28,176 nucleotides of DNA from Opitutales bacterium UBA5694 (GTDB taxonomy: Bacteria > Verrucomicrobiota > Verrucomicrobiia > Opitutales > Opitutaceae): positions 1-28,176 of the forward strand of contig DIHO01000007.1 in NCBI GenBank assembly GCA_002420185.1, written 5' to 3'. Shown piece by piece: positions 6,893 through 15,327 of the stretch; positions within the stretch are counted from its first letter, which is position 1; the number at the start of each line of letters is the position of its first letter. Position numbers and translations under genes: made by a program. Below the pieces are notes generated by a model. It ran no database searches and had not been told where the DNA came from. It saw only the letters and a program-made list of their open reading frames with translations.

Positions 6893-9091
6893 CTATTCAA
6901 ACAGTTCTTTCTGATCTGTGTTCTTCACCAAATCTGGGTGAAAAGGGGCGTACCGCTTCCTCCAGTCATTCATTTTTTTAATGTAGTACTTCGGATCATA
7001 CGGAGCTGTTTCTGCATCGAAAAAATCCACTGGATTAGCCCGTTGCCAGTCCGTGGTTTGACCCTTTTCCTTAGGAGAAATATAGTAGGATATACGATCT
7101 CCCATCCGAGCATTTTCTCCCAATTTCAACGCTACCTCCAAAGAAGCACGCCTAGGTTTCCCTCCGGAGACGATCTTCTTTCTATACGATTCTGGATCCT
7201 GGCTCAAAATCTCGGATTTCGCGAGACTCTTTACAGGGAAATCACTCTTTTCAATTTTGGCCTCTATCTCAAGTGCGAGCGTTACTGGATCTTCCTCAGA
7301 GGCGCCTAGTAGATAACGAATCAGCTTTTGTGTGAGTGATCTTAAAAAAGGCTCTACACCGCGAGATCTCATTGCCGAACCGCGGATGATGACTTTCGAA
7401 CCATCGTAAAGCGCGTAATTCTTCGCCTTGTAGCAAAACATCGTCTCGTAGCGACCGTCATATTCCAACTCTATTCCTTCGGGTAAAACTTCTTGCGCCT
7501 TGCGAAGCAAACTTTCCGGATCGTCAAAGTATTCATTCGCCTCGACGTAAATACCATCTGTATCCGCTTCCAAGGGAGAGCACCCAACTCCTTCGAAAAA
7601 GGTTACGAGAGAGAGGAGGATCTCTCGACCTTTTGCCGTAACTTCAGCGGCAAGGTTCACATCACCAAACCGAGCTCCCGCAAAACCCAAATAGCCATAA
7701 AACGAGTTAATTAGAATCTTGTAGCTAATCTGCCGCGCATTATATTCTGATGCCAATACCGGATCCTTCGATTCCTGAGCCAATTTCTTAAATTTCATTC
7801 GATACTCACGTAACTGTCGTAACATGGGAATAAAGACCCCCTCTGTATCCGGCTCGGGATTACGGCCAATCAAAAGCAACAAACTGGGATAAAGAGAGGC
7901 GACATCGAAATGCAGCACTCGTTTGAAAACGCCATCTTTAAAACTCGCCGTATAACCTCCAGAAAATGTATGCGACTCGGCCGGAAACGGGCACGCTGCT
8001 TCCAAATGGAAGTACTTCTCCTGAAAAACGAGATCAACCTTACTTGCCGTACCCCTTAAATAAGCCTCTTGCAAGGTGGTGGGAAATGCTTTCGTTTGCT
8101 CAAAGTAAGTCGGGAGTAAACGGTCCGCGACCCCTTTGGTCTCCCTCAGATCGTCCATCAAATAGCCCAAGAAACGATCACGGTCATTCTCAAATATGTA
8201 CTGAATATCTGAACCTTCAATGTAGACTCTATCTCCTCCATCATCAGGAGTCACTCCCATATATCGGGCTACTTCTTTCAGTCCGTATGACATTAATTCT
8301 CTGTTTGTTATATCATGTATTTGAATAAGGATAAACGTATCAACAACTGCACGACCAGGAAGGTCGCAGCGCGGATAGTCAATCCAACGTTCCGCTACCC
8401 TTAATCTACTGCTTCTAAAAACCGCCTTCTGCCCAAACCGACCCCATTGCATAGGGACTTTCAATCTCTGGCACCTACGCCTCAGATACTCAAAATCGAA
8501 TTTGAATATATTATGCCCCTCGACCACATCGGGATCCCAATCTTGGAACCGTTCGTTCAACTGGCACAACAAATTCCGTTCTGCCTCGTCCGTTCTTTCT
8601 GTAAGAACGAGCGTTTCGAGTTTCTGACCACATTGAACTCCAATCGCGAGTACCCGATCCTCTTGCCGTTTCGGGTCACTGAAACCTCCCTTTTCTGAAC
8701 AAGCAGTCTCGATATCCAGCTGCATTCGCCGCAATTCCAAAAACGGCATTTCTTCAAAAAGCCGTGTCTGATGGGATAGCAAATACTGCTGCTCCAATTG
8801 GCGTATCCAGTCTATGGAACCTGTTCGCCTCTTCTCTTTCACAAACTCGCGGTAACCCTCGATATCCTCGAACGCTACCAGTTGGTTAAAGGCCGCACTT
8901 CCGGACAACGAAGTAACGGACGCACCGACCACAAGATCGCCGAGAGCACTATCCATCGCCCACACGAAAGGCGAGAATTCGACAATTTCCGTTTTTCGAG
9001 CTCCCTCTCCGTGATCCCGAGCAAGATGAGTCTGTCCTTTAGGACTAATCCAAACGCCGCAAAACGCAGGTCCTGAATCCCCAACCGACAT
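6893..9091 (-). CDS. polB: B-family DNA polymerase with 3'-5' exonuclease domain
   Basis: A 732-residue family B polymerase, slightly shorter than E. coli Pol II (783). Exonuclease motifs are intact: Exo I MQLDIETA (Asp126, Glu128), Exo II EGHNIFKFDFEYL (191-203), and Exo III GYLMDDLRET (about 313-322). Polymerase motifs are present too: A, FDVASLYPSL (about 393), B, KILINSFYGYLG (about 455), and C, EADTDGIYV (about 509), with DTDG in place of the common DTDS. Both metal-binding aspartates remain, so it should be active and proofreading. A role in repair or replication restart is inferred from the Pol II family. Its ATG overlaps the stop of the upstream membrane-protein gene by one base (TGATG), indicating translational coupling. 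It ends with TAG. Confidence 0.9.
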   Translation of the reverse strand: MSVGDSGPAFCGVWISPKGQTHLARDHGEGARKTEIVEFSPFVWAMDSALGDLVVGASVTSLSGSAAFNQLVAFEDIEGYREFVKEKRRTGSIDWIRQLEQQYLLSHQTRLFEEMPFLELRRMQLDIETACSEKGGFSDPKRQEDRVLAIGVQCGQKLETLVLTERTDEAERNLLCQLNERFQDWDPDVVEGHNIFKFDFEYLRRRCQRLKVPMQWGRFGQKAVFRSSRLRVAERWIDYPRCDLPGRAVVDTFILIQIHDITNRELMSYGLKEVARYMGVTPDDGGDRVYIEGSDIQYIFENDRDRFLGYLMDDLRETKGVADRLLPTYFEQTKAFPTTLQEAYLRGTASKVDLVFQEKYFHLEAACPFPAESHTFSGGYTASFKDGVFKRVLHFDVASLYPSLLLLIGRNPEPDTEGVFIPMLRQLREYRMKFKKLAQESKDPVLASEYNARQISYKILINSFYGYLGFAGARFGDVNLAAEVTAKGREILLSLVTFFEGVGCSPLEADTDGIYVEANEYFDDPESLLRKAQEVLPEGIELEYDGRYETMFCYKAKNYALYDGSKVIIRGSAMRSRGVEPFLRSLTQKLIRYLLGASEEDPVTLALEIEAKIEKSDFPVKSLAKSEILSQDPESYRKKIVSGGKPRRASLEVALKLGENARMGDRISYYISPKEKGQTTDWQRANPVDFFDAETAPYDPKYYIKKMNDWRKRYAPFHPDLVKNTDQKELFE

Positions 9092-9432
9092 CAGAAAGGT
9101 CGAAAGTAGACCATGAACACCGCTATTCCAACCGAGATTACTAGGGCTGCTTGAATGAAGGACTTCACCTGCCTATGCTCCGTTCCACCGAGACCCGAGA
9201 CAAACAGCAAAGCTAAAACTTTCACAATGACCCAACCTTGCCCGAACTTATCATTTTGCAACTTCGCAATTAACCCAAAAACTTCAACCAAGCCGATCAG
9301 GGCGAGGATCCTCGTAACGATCGCACTGACCTTTTTTTTGTGTTTTTGCGGGTTCTCTGCGAACGCAAAAGTGAATCCCATCAGATGGTTAAATGATGAA
9401 ACGTGTAGGAAATAGTAGTTCTTCGGGACCAT
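9091..9432 (-). CDS. Small multi-pass membrane protein, unknown function, coupled to polB
   Basis: A 113-residue protein with a basic segment NPQKHKKK followed by three hydrophobic spans: roughly 38-58 (VTRILALIGLVEVFGLIAKL), 67-83 (GWVIVKVLALLFVSGLG), and 90-110. I do not recognise a family. Two ATG starts are possible: 9430-9432, and 9379-9381 giving 96 residues beginning MGFTFAFAENPQK. Neither has a convincing ribosome binding site, and the shorter form may be the real one. Its stop overlaps the polB start by one base, so expression of polB probably depends on translation of this gene. Why a membrane protein should lead a polymerase operon is unclear. Confidence 0.65.
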   Translation of the reverse strand: MVPKNYYFLHVSSFNHLMGFTFAFAENPQKHKKKVSAIVTRILALIGLVEVFGLIAKLQNDKFGQGWVIVKVLALLFVSGLGGTEHRQVKSFIQAALVISVGIAVFMVYFRPF

Positions 9433-9769
9433 TTTGACGACTTGTAGCTGTGCTTTTCGTGTTGCGGCAAACTATAAAATGCCGTTTAACCGCCATTTTT
9501 TCGCCTGAGCAGTTTAAGACGAAAAAATCACGCGCCCCACCACAATGCCGTACGCCAAAAGGCTCTCTGTCCTTAGTAAGTCCAAGTGGGCAACATCAGA
9601 ACAAATTTTGCGGTCCGGTTTACGGCTGAGCATCCTTCATCCCTCGCGTCTCCCGTCAAATTAAGGTAGGCAAAGAGCAGTTGATTGACGCCTCGAGCAT
9701 GGCCGGGCGCGCGACATAAGAGAATCTAAGGAAGTCACTTCCGTGGTCAATAGGAATGCCTGTAAATCT
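9433..9769. other. Intergenic region between the proS operon and the polB operon
   Basis: 337 bases without a convincing gene. It contains a leftward promoter-like element with an internal palindrome (9723-9750) and an inverted repeat ATTTTTTCG / CGAAAAAAT (9495-9503 and 9520-9528, 16-base loop) about 65 bases before the membrane-protein start. No clear rho-independent terminator follows the upstream operon. A plus-strand frame of 39 codons (9545-9664) was not accepted. Confidence 0.6.
9723..9750 (-). promoter_or_regulatory. Candidate promoter for the polB operon with embedded palindrome
   Basis: Read on the minus strand: TTGACC (9750-9745), a 16-base spacer, then TAGATT (9728-9723), matching the sigma-70 consensus at five and four positions. 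The spacer contains GGAAGT-G-ACTTCC (9742-9730), a perfect 6-base inverted repeat around one base, exactly where a repressor would block RNA polymerase. The leader to the membrane-protein start would be about 280 bases, which is long, so other promoters are possible. Confidence 0.35.
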
Positions 9770-10285
9770 TCACTTTTCCTTATTTTTTTTTGACGCTACC
9801 CATAAATAGTACACCCCTCTATACAAGCTTGTGCAAATCAATAAGTTAACAATTGCCAACCGAAATGAATAGCTAAACGCCATTTCCAATTCCGGCAAGG
9901 GCACTACCAGAATAAAAATTCCAGTTATTCCAACAACAAAGTCCCAGAAGCGCTTAGGGAAATGCGTTACCAATGCTGTTAACGCGAAGAGCAGCCACGC
10001 AGTACCCAACGCCAGAGAAGCAGTCAAAAATCTATCTCCAGCCCCAATCGTTTCTCGATTAGACTTAATCAAACCGGCAACCAAAAACAGAGCCTGATTA
10101 AAGAGGACAAAGCAGGAAACCAGTAAAACCGAAAGCTGCCACGAGGCAGGAAGAGCATCCTTCCCTGCTGGGATTTTTGCAGCAAGCATACATCCTGCAG
10201 AACAATGGCGATGTTCCAGTCTTAGAGTAGCCCCGCAAATCAGACAGACCTTTTTCTCTTTCGATTTCACGGATTCATCTTTCAC
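9770..10285 (-). CDS. Zinc-ribbon membrane protein of unknown function
   Basis: A 171-residue protein. The N-terminal cytoplasmic part carries a zinc-ribbon-like set CLICGATLRLEHRHCSAGC (Cys14, Cys17, then Cys28 and Cys32), followed by four hydrophobic spans at roughly 49-70, 86-106, 115-131 and 140-160, and a basic end KKNKEK. I do not recognise the family. The start is GTG at 10283-10285, overlapping the stop of the preceding gene by three bases (GTGA), which makes it the last gene of a proS-clpS-DUF2017-like operon. Short N-terminal zinc ribbons on membrane proteins can sense redox or metal state or bind a partner; nothing here decides. Confidence 0.75.
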   Translation of the reverse strand: MKDESVKSKEKKVCLICGATLRLEHRHCSAGCMLAAKIPAGKDALPASWQLSVLLVSCFVLFNQALFLVAGLIKSNRETIGAGDRFLTASLALGTAWLLFALTALVTHFPKRFWDFVVGITGIFILVVPLPELEMAFSYSFRLAIVNLLICTSLYRGVYYLWVASKKNKEK

Positions 10286-10731
10286 GGGACCATTCGCGAA
10301 ATTATCAGCTCTTGCAGACTCGCGAATAAAACATAGGTATGGTATCCGCTTTCTTGTTCATCGGTTAACTCAGACAGTTTCAATTCACCACTCTCAAGTA
10401 GCTCATCATCTATACTCGCTAGGATCGACTCCCTCAGCTTTAAACGGATAACAGTGCACCCTTTTAAAACCAAGTCCACGTCTTCAACATCGACGGTAGT
10501 TCTACCGGTTTCCATGAAATCGTCGTCAAAAAGTTCTGCTATTGCTGCAATGTCTTTTCTTTGAGAATCCAGAAGATCCCTCGACCAAATTTCGGACATG
10601 ATTTCATCATCCCCCGGGACGCCGTTAGGGGCTGCCAATTCTTCTCCTAGTTCAAGTAAAAAAACTCGCACATGCTGAACAATCGGGCGAATTGCATTGA
10701 TATCTAGTCTAAATTCAAGCTTACGAATCAT
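10282..10731 (-). CDS. DUF2017-like protein next to clpS
   Basis: A 149-residue soluble, acidic, helical protein. Its layout resembles DUF2017, a family that accompanies clpS in Actinobacteria: an N-terminal strand then the helix IRPIVQHVRVFLLELGEEL, a middle acidic stretch FDDDFMETGR, and a final helix HTYVLFASLQELIISRM. The family assignment is tentative and rests on shape and on the neighbour. The first codons overlap the end of clpS by 11 bases, and the stop overlaps the next gene by three, so it belongs to a translationally coupled operon. A role linked to ClpS/ClpAP protein turnover is inferred only from position. Confidence 0.6.
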   Translation of the reverse strand: MIRKLEFRLDINAIRPIVQHVRVFLLELGEELAAPNGVPGDDEIMSEIWSRDLLDSQRKDIAAIAELFDDDFMETGRTTVDVEDVDLVLKGCTVIRLKLRESILASIDDELLESGELKLSELTDEQESGYHTYVLFASLQELIISRMVP

Positions 10732-11026
10732 TCTTCTCCAGTATCGCTGTTAAATGCCATTCCTGCAATTGATACAAATAGGTTTCCGCCTTCTCCCGCT
10801 CCCCTGTCCAGACGACTGAACGGCCAAGCTCGTGCACTTCCATCATATGCACTTCTGCATCACCACGGGACATTCCCAACACCTTTTTGAATACCATCGT
10901 TACATAGGACATCAAGTTGACTGGATCATTTAAGACGATTACACTCCATACACCCGATAGTTCGGTTTTACTATCAATGCTAGTTTCAGGGGCGAAAGAA
11001 CCGCCACCACCAATGAGAGACGCCAT
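10721..11026 (-). CDS. clpS: ATP-dependent Clp protease adaptor ClpS
   Basis: A 101-residue ClpS. After a flexible 25-residue N-terminal arm comes the core: WSVIVLNDPVNLMSYVTMVF matches the VILxNDxxT/NxxxxVxxxL signature, with the Asn-Asp pair that contacts the N-degron amino group. Then follow HMMEVHELGRSVVWTG and AETYLYQLQEWHLTAILEK. The protein delivers N-end-rule substrates to ClpAP. It begins two bases after the proS stop and overlaps the following gene by 11 bases. The DDY of proteobacterial ClpS is here NDPVN, as in several other phyla. Confidence 0.9.
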   Translation of the reverse strand: MASLIGGGGSFAPETSIDSKTELSGVWSVIVLNDPVNLMSYVTMVFKKVLGMSRGDAEVHMMEVHELGRSVVWTGEREKAETYLYQLQEWHLTAILEKNDS

Positions 11027-11028
11027 CT

Positions 11029-12798
11029 TTATGAAGAATTTTTATCACGTATCGATGAAGTAACTACTTCTACGACCCGATCAATCGCTACTTTTCGGAC
11101 ATCACCTTCAATTCTCCATTTCACTTCGACAATGCCTTCTTTCAATCCACGCCCACCAATAGTGACTCTCAACGGAATACCAATTAGATCGGCATCCTTA
11201 AATTTAACTCCCGGACGCTCGTCCCTATCGTCCACCAACACATCAGCTCCTTCAGACTCGGCCGCGCGACCAATTTTTTCCGCCAAGTCTGCAGCCTCTT
11301 CCATTCCGGGATCAAGGACCGTGATGATAACCTGATAAGGAGACACACTCCAAGGCCAAACGATACCCCATTCATCGCGATACTGCTCGATTACCGCCTG
11401 AACCGTCCTAGAAACACCAATACCATAACACCCCATGACTGCCGGCTTTATTTGCTTTTCAGAACCATGAAATTTCGCACCCCAGAATTCGCTCTCACTA
11501 AATTTGGTGCCCAGCTTGAAAATGTGCCCTACCTCAATAGCCCGAGCGATTTTTAGCGGTTTCCCCGACTTGGGGCATGGCTCGCCGGGTTTTACCTGCC
11601 GAAAGTCACCAAAGCTGTCGATGTCTAAATCCCTTTCAATATTTACGTTTTTTACGTGAAATCCATCTTTGTTCGCTCCCGTAACTCCATTGCCAATAAG
11701 ACGGATAGCATCATCAGCGAACACTCCATCCAATCTATCGCGCCGCTTGATCGTCCCATTTACCACTCCAAGACTACCCGGCTTCGCACCCATTACTGAT
11801 TCAATTTCATCTGGAGTTGCCGGCCGGACAAACTCATATCCTAAACTCCCAAGCTTAGATTCCTGCAAGTCGTCACAACCACGAATTACAATCGCGAACA
11901 ATTTGTCGTCACCCACATAGAGCAGCGTTTTGTACTGCTTTGCTGCGGCGACCTTATAAGGCTCCTTCGCGAGAGCACTAATCGTAGTCGCTCCAGGAGT
12001 CTCAAATTCTACTAAATCCCCTTCAGGAGCTTCGACAGCCAGACCGTCCATCAAAATCCCACTCTTCGCCTTCTCTACATTTGCAGCGTATCCACTTTCC
12101 TCACAATAAACGATGTCATCATCCCCCACTTCAGCCGGCACCATAAACTCGTGGGAGAATGTTCCACCCATGATACCCGTATCGGCTTCTACTGAGATGA
12201 ATGTCAGTCCGCATCGAGCAAAAAATTTTTCATAAGCCGCCGCCATTTGGTGGTAGGTTTCCTCTGCCTTTTCATCACTCTCGTCGAAACTGTACCCGTC
12301 CTTCATGATGAATTCACGAGCTCGCATCAATCCGTAGCGAGGGCGAATTTCATTTCGGTACTTAGTCTGAATTTGATAGAATGTTTTACCCAAATCTCGA
12401 TAACTTGAAATCTCCGATCCGATTAATGGAGTAATCACCTCTTCGTGCGTCGGACCCAAAACGTATTGCGGGTCCTCAGAAGTCTTAGCGTCAGCTCCAG
12501 CACTGCTAACCGAGTACATCACTTCGCGAACCGCATTCCAGCGAGGACCCGCCTTCCATTGCTCTGCGGGAAGTACCGCTGGCATAAGGAGTTCGATTGC
12601 CCCTGCAGCGTTCATTTCCTCACGACATATCTGCGAAACCTTATCCAAAACCCGCTTGCCGAGTGGAAGAAAAGCGTAGATGCCCCCTCCAATTTTCCGG
12701 ACTAAACCCGCACGTAGCAGCAACTTATGCGATTCGATCTCCGCTTCGGCAGGACTTTCTCTTAGCGTAGGAATGTAGGTTTTGCTCCAATATTGCAT
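11029..12798 (-). CDS. proS: Prolyl-tRNA synthetase, bacterial type with editing insertion
   Basis: A 589-residue class II synthetase that charges tRNA-Pro with proline. Motif 1 region: GLVRKIGGGIYAFLPLGKRV (31-50). Motif 2 region: TKYRNEIRPRYGLMRAREF (about 145-163). Motif 3: GCYGIGVSRTV (about 457-467). Between motifs 2 and 3 lies the insertion domain of the YbaK-like editing type (about 225-385), including LLYVGDDKLFAIVIRGCDDL, as in E. coli-like ProRS (572 residues). The C-terminus is the anticodon-binding domain with VLVDDRDERPGVKFKDADLI. It heads the operon proS-clpS-DUF2017-like-zinc ribbon membrane gene, and diverges from the gene at 12909 over a 110-base promoter gap. Confidence 0.96.
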   Translation of the reverse strand: MQYWSKTYIPTLRESPAEAEIESHKLLLRAGLVRKIGGGIYAFLPLGKRVLDKVSQICREEMNAAGAIELLMPAVLPAEQWKAGPRWNAVREVMYSVSSAGADAKTSEDPQYVLGPTHEEVITPLIGSEISSYRDLGKTFYQIQTKYRNEIRPRYGLMRAREFIMKDGYSFDESDEKAEETYHQMAAAYEKFFARCGLTFISVEADTGIMGGTFSHEFMVPAEVGDDDIVYCEESGYAANVEKAKSGILMDGLAVEAPEGDLVEFETPGATTISALAKEPYKVAAAKQYKTLLYVGDDKLFAIVIRGCDDLQESKLGSLGYEFVRPATPDEIESVMGAKPGSLGVVNGTIKRRDRLDGVFADDAIRLIGNGVTGANKDGFHVKNVNIERDLDIDSFGDFRQVKPGEPCPKSGKPLKIARAIEVGHIFKLGTKFSESEFWGAKFHGSEKQIKPAVMGCYGIGVSRTVQAVIEQYRDEWGIVWPWSVSPYQVIITVLDPGMEEAADLAEKIGRAAESEGADVLVDDRDERPGVKFKDADLIGIPLRVTIGGRGLKEGIVEVKWRIEGDVRKVAIDRVVEVVTSSIRDKNSS

Positions 12799-12908
12799 CT
12801 TTCAAAAACTACCAAATGACCCCGCGTTTTTCGACGCGCAATGAAAAATGACCGCTATTTCAAACGATCGTGCTTTATCTCGAACTCAATTCGGTTTAAG
12901 TTTCCTTT

Positions 12909-13601
12909 ATGAATAACGGCGACCAAAGGCCAAACTTAAAAAGATCACCCGTCATTAGCAAGCCTTGGCCGATGTGGCCGATCGCAGTTTCGATTCTTTC
13001 ATTCATGGTCTTTTATACTTGGTTCCAGTTTACCTTCCGCAAAACGGAAAAGCCGTACGAACCTGGCAGAGTACAGGAAGGGGCCATACAAGCCGCAGAA
13101 AAGAATCTATACGAATGGTACAGTCTGGCCGTAACCCAAGTTTCTCCAAAATCAATTTCAGAAAGTGCCACAATCATCCCCAAAGTCCGGGGAGGTCTAT
13201 TGGAGAATGAACTACCCTCTCAGATCGTTTACTACCTTCCGAGAAAGCCGATTCTAATTCCCATGACTACAGGATTGAATTCCGACTTGGCTTTCAGAAC
13301 AGCCGAACCCCTTACCATCGCATTGGAAATGCCAGAAGCCTTCGCCGATAGCCCACTCTTTCGACTTACGGCACTTTATAAGGAAGGGGATCTTATTCTC
13401 CTCGCGGAAATGCGGGTCGAAAATGAGGCGAGCCTAGTGCAATTAAGTTCCGAGGGGGTACTGAAGACGCTCCATCTTTCAATAGACACACAACCGATCG
13501 CTACGGAAAAAATAGCCGTACAATTTTTCACTGCAGAAAAAACCTATCATTGGCAGGTAGAGCAATTGAGAAGAGGTATCCCCCTCTCTTCCGAATCTTA
13601 A
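12909..13601 (+). CDS. Membrane-anchored protein of unknown function
   Basis: A 230-residue protein with one N-terminal membrane span (about 22-42, MWPIAVSILSFMVFYTWFQF) preceded by positive charges, so the rest (about 45-230) should lie outside the cytoplasm. There is no lipobox or cleavage site, so it is probably an uncleaved anchor. The outer part is predicted mostly beta, with no recognisable motif or cysteines. I do not recognise the family. It sits 120 bases upstream of argA on the same strand and is divergent from proS. No function is proposed. Confidence 0.75.
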   Translation: MNNGDQRPNLKRSPVISKPWPMWPIAVSILSFMVFYTWFQFTFRKTEKPYEPGRVQEGAIQAAEKNLYEWYSLAVTQVSPKSISESATIIPKVRGGLLENELPSQIVYYLPRKPILIPMTTGLNSDLAFRTAEPLTIALEMPEAFADSPLFRLTALYKEGDLILLAEMRVENEASLVQLSSEGVLKTLHLSIDTQPIATEKIAVQFFTAEKTYHWQVEQLRRGIPLSSES

Positions 13602-13721
13602 AGGTGACGCCATCTGCCCAATCTTTCTTAGGCATTGTCATTATTAGTTTCATTCTCATAACCGATGATATCTGAAAGGTCACTATCGACACACATGCGT
13701 ATTTAACTGATAGCGATTAAC

Positions 13722-15041
13722 ATGGTACAAGGAATATCCAATATCAACCCAACCGATTTGCGCGGCATTCTCAATTATGTCCCAAGATTCCTGGGACAAA
13801 CCTTTGTTATTTCCTTAGACGGCGCGATTATCGACAATAACAATCTACCCAACCTTCTCCTAGACATAGCGGTTCTTCGAAGCTTGCAAATCAATGTCGT
13901 CATCGTGCACGGCATAAGCAAGCAACTGTCCGAGTTGTCTTTAAGTCGCGGCATCGCAATCACCAATGCAGATGGATCCGGCGTAACTGACCAATCCACA
14001 TTGGATCTTGCAATTCGAGCATCGTCTCGAACATCTCACCAGATATTGGAAGCCCTCACTCAATCCGGCTTGAAATGTGCTATCACCAATTCAGTGCGAT
14101 CGACTCCTATGGGAATCATCAAAGGGATCGATTTTCAAAGAAGTGGAAAGGTTGACCGAATTGATGCTGAGTTCCTCACACATCTAATATCAAAAAGCAT
14201 CATACCCATTATCCAGCCGATTGGTTTCGATCGGAACGGACATACTTTTCGCATAAACAGTGACCTTCTCGCCATCGATGTTGCTTTCTCCATGAAGGCA
14301 ACTAAAACGATTTTTATAACCGAAAAAGACGGTCTTGAAATAGACGACAGATTCGTGCGCCAACTTTCTGTAGACAGACTCGAGGCGAGCCTGAGCAGTA
14401 ATTCTATCAAGGAGCCCTTTCTCAGTAAAGCGGAGCACGCCCTGCTCGGAGTTAAGGGGAGTATTGCTCGTATCCACATTTTGAATGGAAATATTCACGA
14501 TGGACTTATCCGTGAGGTCTTTTCCAATGAAGGCGTCGGAACACTCGTACACGGAAATGAGTATAAGCAGATTAGACAAGCGACGCGATCCGACGTTCCC
14601 AGAATTTTCAATCTTACGAGCGGCTCTGTGGAAAAGGAAGAGCTCACTCGACGCTCCATTGAATCGATCGAAAAGGACATCAACAACTTCTATGTTTACG
14701 AGATCGATGGCAACTTGGTCGGATGCGTTCTCATAACGCGATTTGAGGAGGAATATACCGTCGCGGAAATAAACACTCTATTCGTTCACCCATTACACCA
14801 GCGGCAGGGCGTAGGCTCAAAACTTATGAGCTTCGCCTGCCTCAAACTTAAAGATCTCGGTGTCGAACGCGTATTTGCCCTCACGACGCAAAGCGCTGGC
14901 TTTTTCGAAACCGTTTATGGGTTCACCGAAACAAGTTCTGACGCTCTCCCGAAAGGTCGGCGAGTCCGCTACGATTCCCACAACCGTAATTCGAAGGTTT
15001 TCATGAAAAACCTACGAACCTCATCAGAGAAACAGGTATAA
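13722..15041 (+). CDS. argA: Amino-acid N-acetyltransferase (N-acetylglutamate synthase)
   Basis: A 439-residue enzyme that acetylates glutamate with acetyl-CoA, the first step of arginine synthesis. Residues about 1-285 form the amino-acid-kinase-like domain (LGQTFVISLDGAIIDNNN, then INVVIVHGISKQLSELS, ITEKDGLEID), which in this family is regulatory and binds arginine. Residues about 288-435 form the GNAT acetyltransferase domain with the acetyl-CoA loop FVHPLHQRQGVGSKLMSFA (about 353-371) and FFETVYGFTETS. Size and domain order match E. coli ArgA (443). Feedback inhibition by arginine is expected from the family. It is followed by a long gene-poor gap. Confidence 0.92.
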   Translation: MVQGISNINPTDLRGILNYVPRFLGQTFVISLDGAIIDNNNLPNLLLDIAVLRSLQINVVIVHGISKQLSELSLSRGIAITNADGSGVTDQSTLDLAIRASSRTSHQILEALTQSGLKCAITNSVRSTPMGIIKGIDFQRSGKVDRIDAEFLTHLISKSIIPIIQPIGFDRNGHTFRINSDLLAIDVAFSMKATKTIFITEKDGLEIDDRFVRQLSVDRLEASLSSNSIKEPFLSKAEHALLGVKGSIARIHILNGNIHDGLIREVFSNEGVGTLVHGNEYKQIRQATRSDVPRIFNLTSGSVEKEELTRRSIESIEKDINNFYVYEIDGNLVGCVLITRFEEEYTVAEINTLFVHPLHQRQGVGSKLMSFACLKLKDLGVERVFALTTQSAGFFETVYGFTETSSDALPKGRRVRYDSHNRNSKVFMKNLRTSSEKQV

Positions 15042-15062
15042 ATCTAGACTAAATAGGGCCAA

Positions 15063-15091
15063 CCAGCAACGATCTTCCCGGAAATCGCTGG
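15063..15091 (+). terminator. Hairpin downstream of argA, possible terminator
   Basis: CCAGC-(AAC)-GAT pairs with ATC-GCTGG: an 8-base-pair stem with a 3-base bulge and a 10-base loop, 21 bases after the argA stop. Only three T follow, so it is not a textbook rho-independent terminator. It may instead protect the 3' end. Confidence 0.4.
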
Positions 15092-15240
15092 AATTTCAAA
15101 GTAGCTTTCTAAACAATCGAAGACCTTCGGGCGGCAAGTAGCTTTTTTGCGAGATTATTAATCGATTTTAGCACTTTCTGAATCTGAAAAGTCGGCACTT
15201 CCACTTTTCTATAAGATGGAATGGATATGAATGGAGGCGA

Positions 15241-15327
15241 GTGTTGCGAACGATTTATAGATTGGAGAAGTTCCTTTATGAAACATGTGGCCTTGCGGTA
15301 AGAGTATTCGAAGAAACAAAGCTTTAG
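15241..15327 (+). CDS. Possible small ORF of 28 codons, unknown
   Basis: Starts at GTG 15241 or TTG 15244, with GGAGG at 15233-15237 giving three or six bases of spacing. It encodes a charged amphipathic peptide (TIYRLEKFLYETCGLAVRVF is the core) and ends at TAG. The composition looks protein-like and the ribosome binding site is better than for most real genes here, but the length and lack of homology keep this uncertain. It could also be the remnant of a longer gene. Confidence 0.22.
   Translation: MLRTIYRLEKFLYETCGLAVRVFEETKL

Noticed and set aside
9495..9528. Inverted repeat ATTTTTTCG / CGAAAAAAT as a rho-independent terminator
   Set aside because: The stem is almost all A-T with a 16-base loop and no GC-rich core, and it lies close to the polB operon start rather than behind a gene.
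9545..9664. 39-codon plus-strand frame (begins MPYAKRLSVLSKSK) in the gap upstream of polB
   Set aside because: No ribosome binding site, no recognisable homology, and it runs against both flanking operons; likely chance.
11132..12705. Open frames on the plus strand opposite proS (for example 12445-12705)
   Set aside because: They are shadows of the strongly conserved proS frame with no features of their own.
12823..12838. Palindrome CGCGT-TTTTCG-ACGCG in the divergent proS region as an operator
   Set aside because: Short, single, and not combined with promoter boxes I can identify; it may be chance in this 110-base gap.
15221..15301. 26-codon frame starting at ATG 15221
   Set aside because: It overlaps the better-supported 28-codon frame, has no ribosome binding site, and its composition is not convincing.
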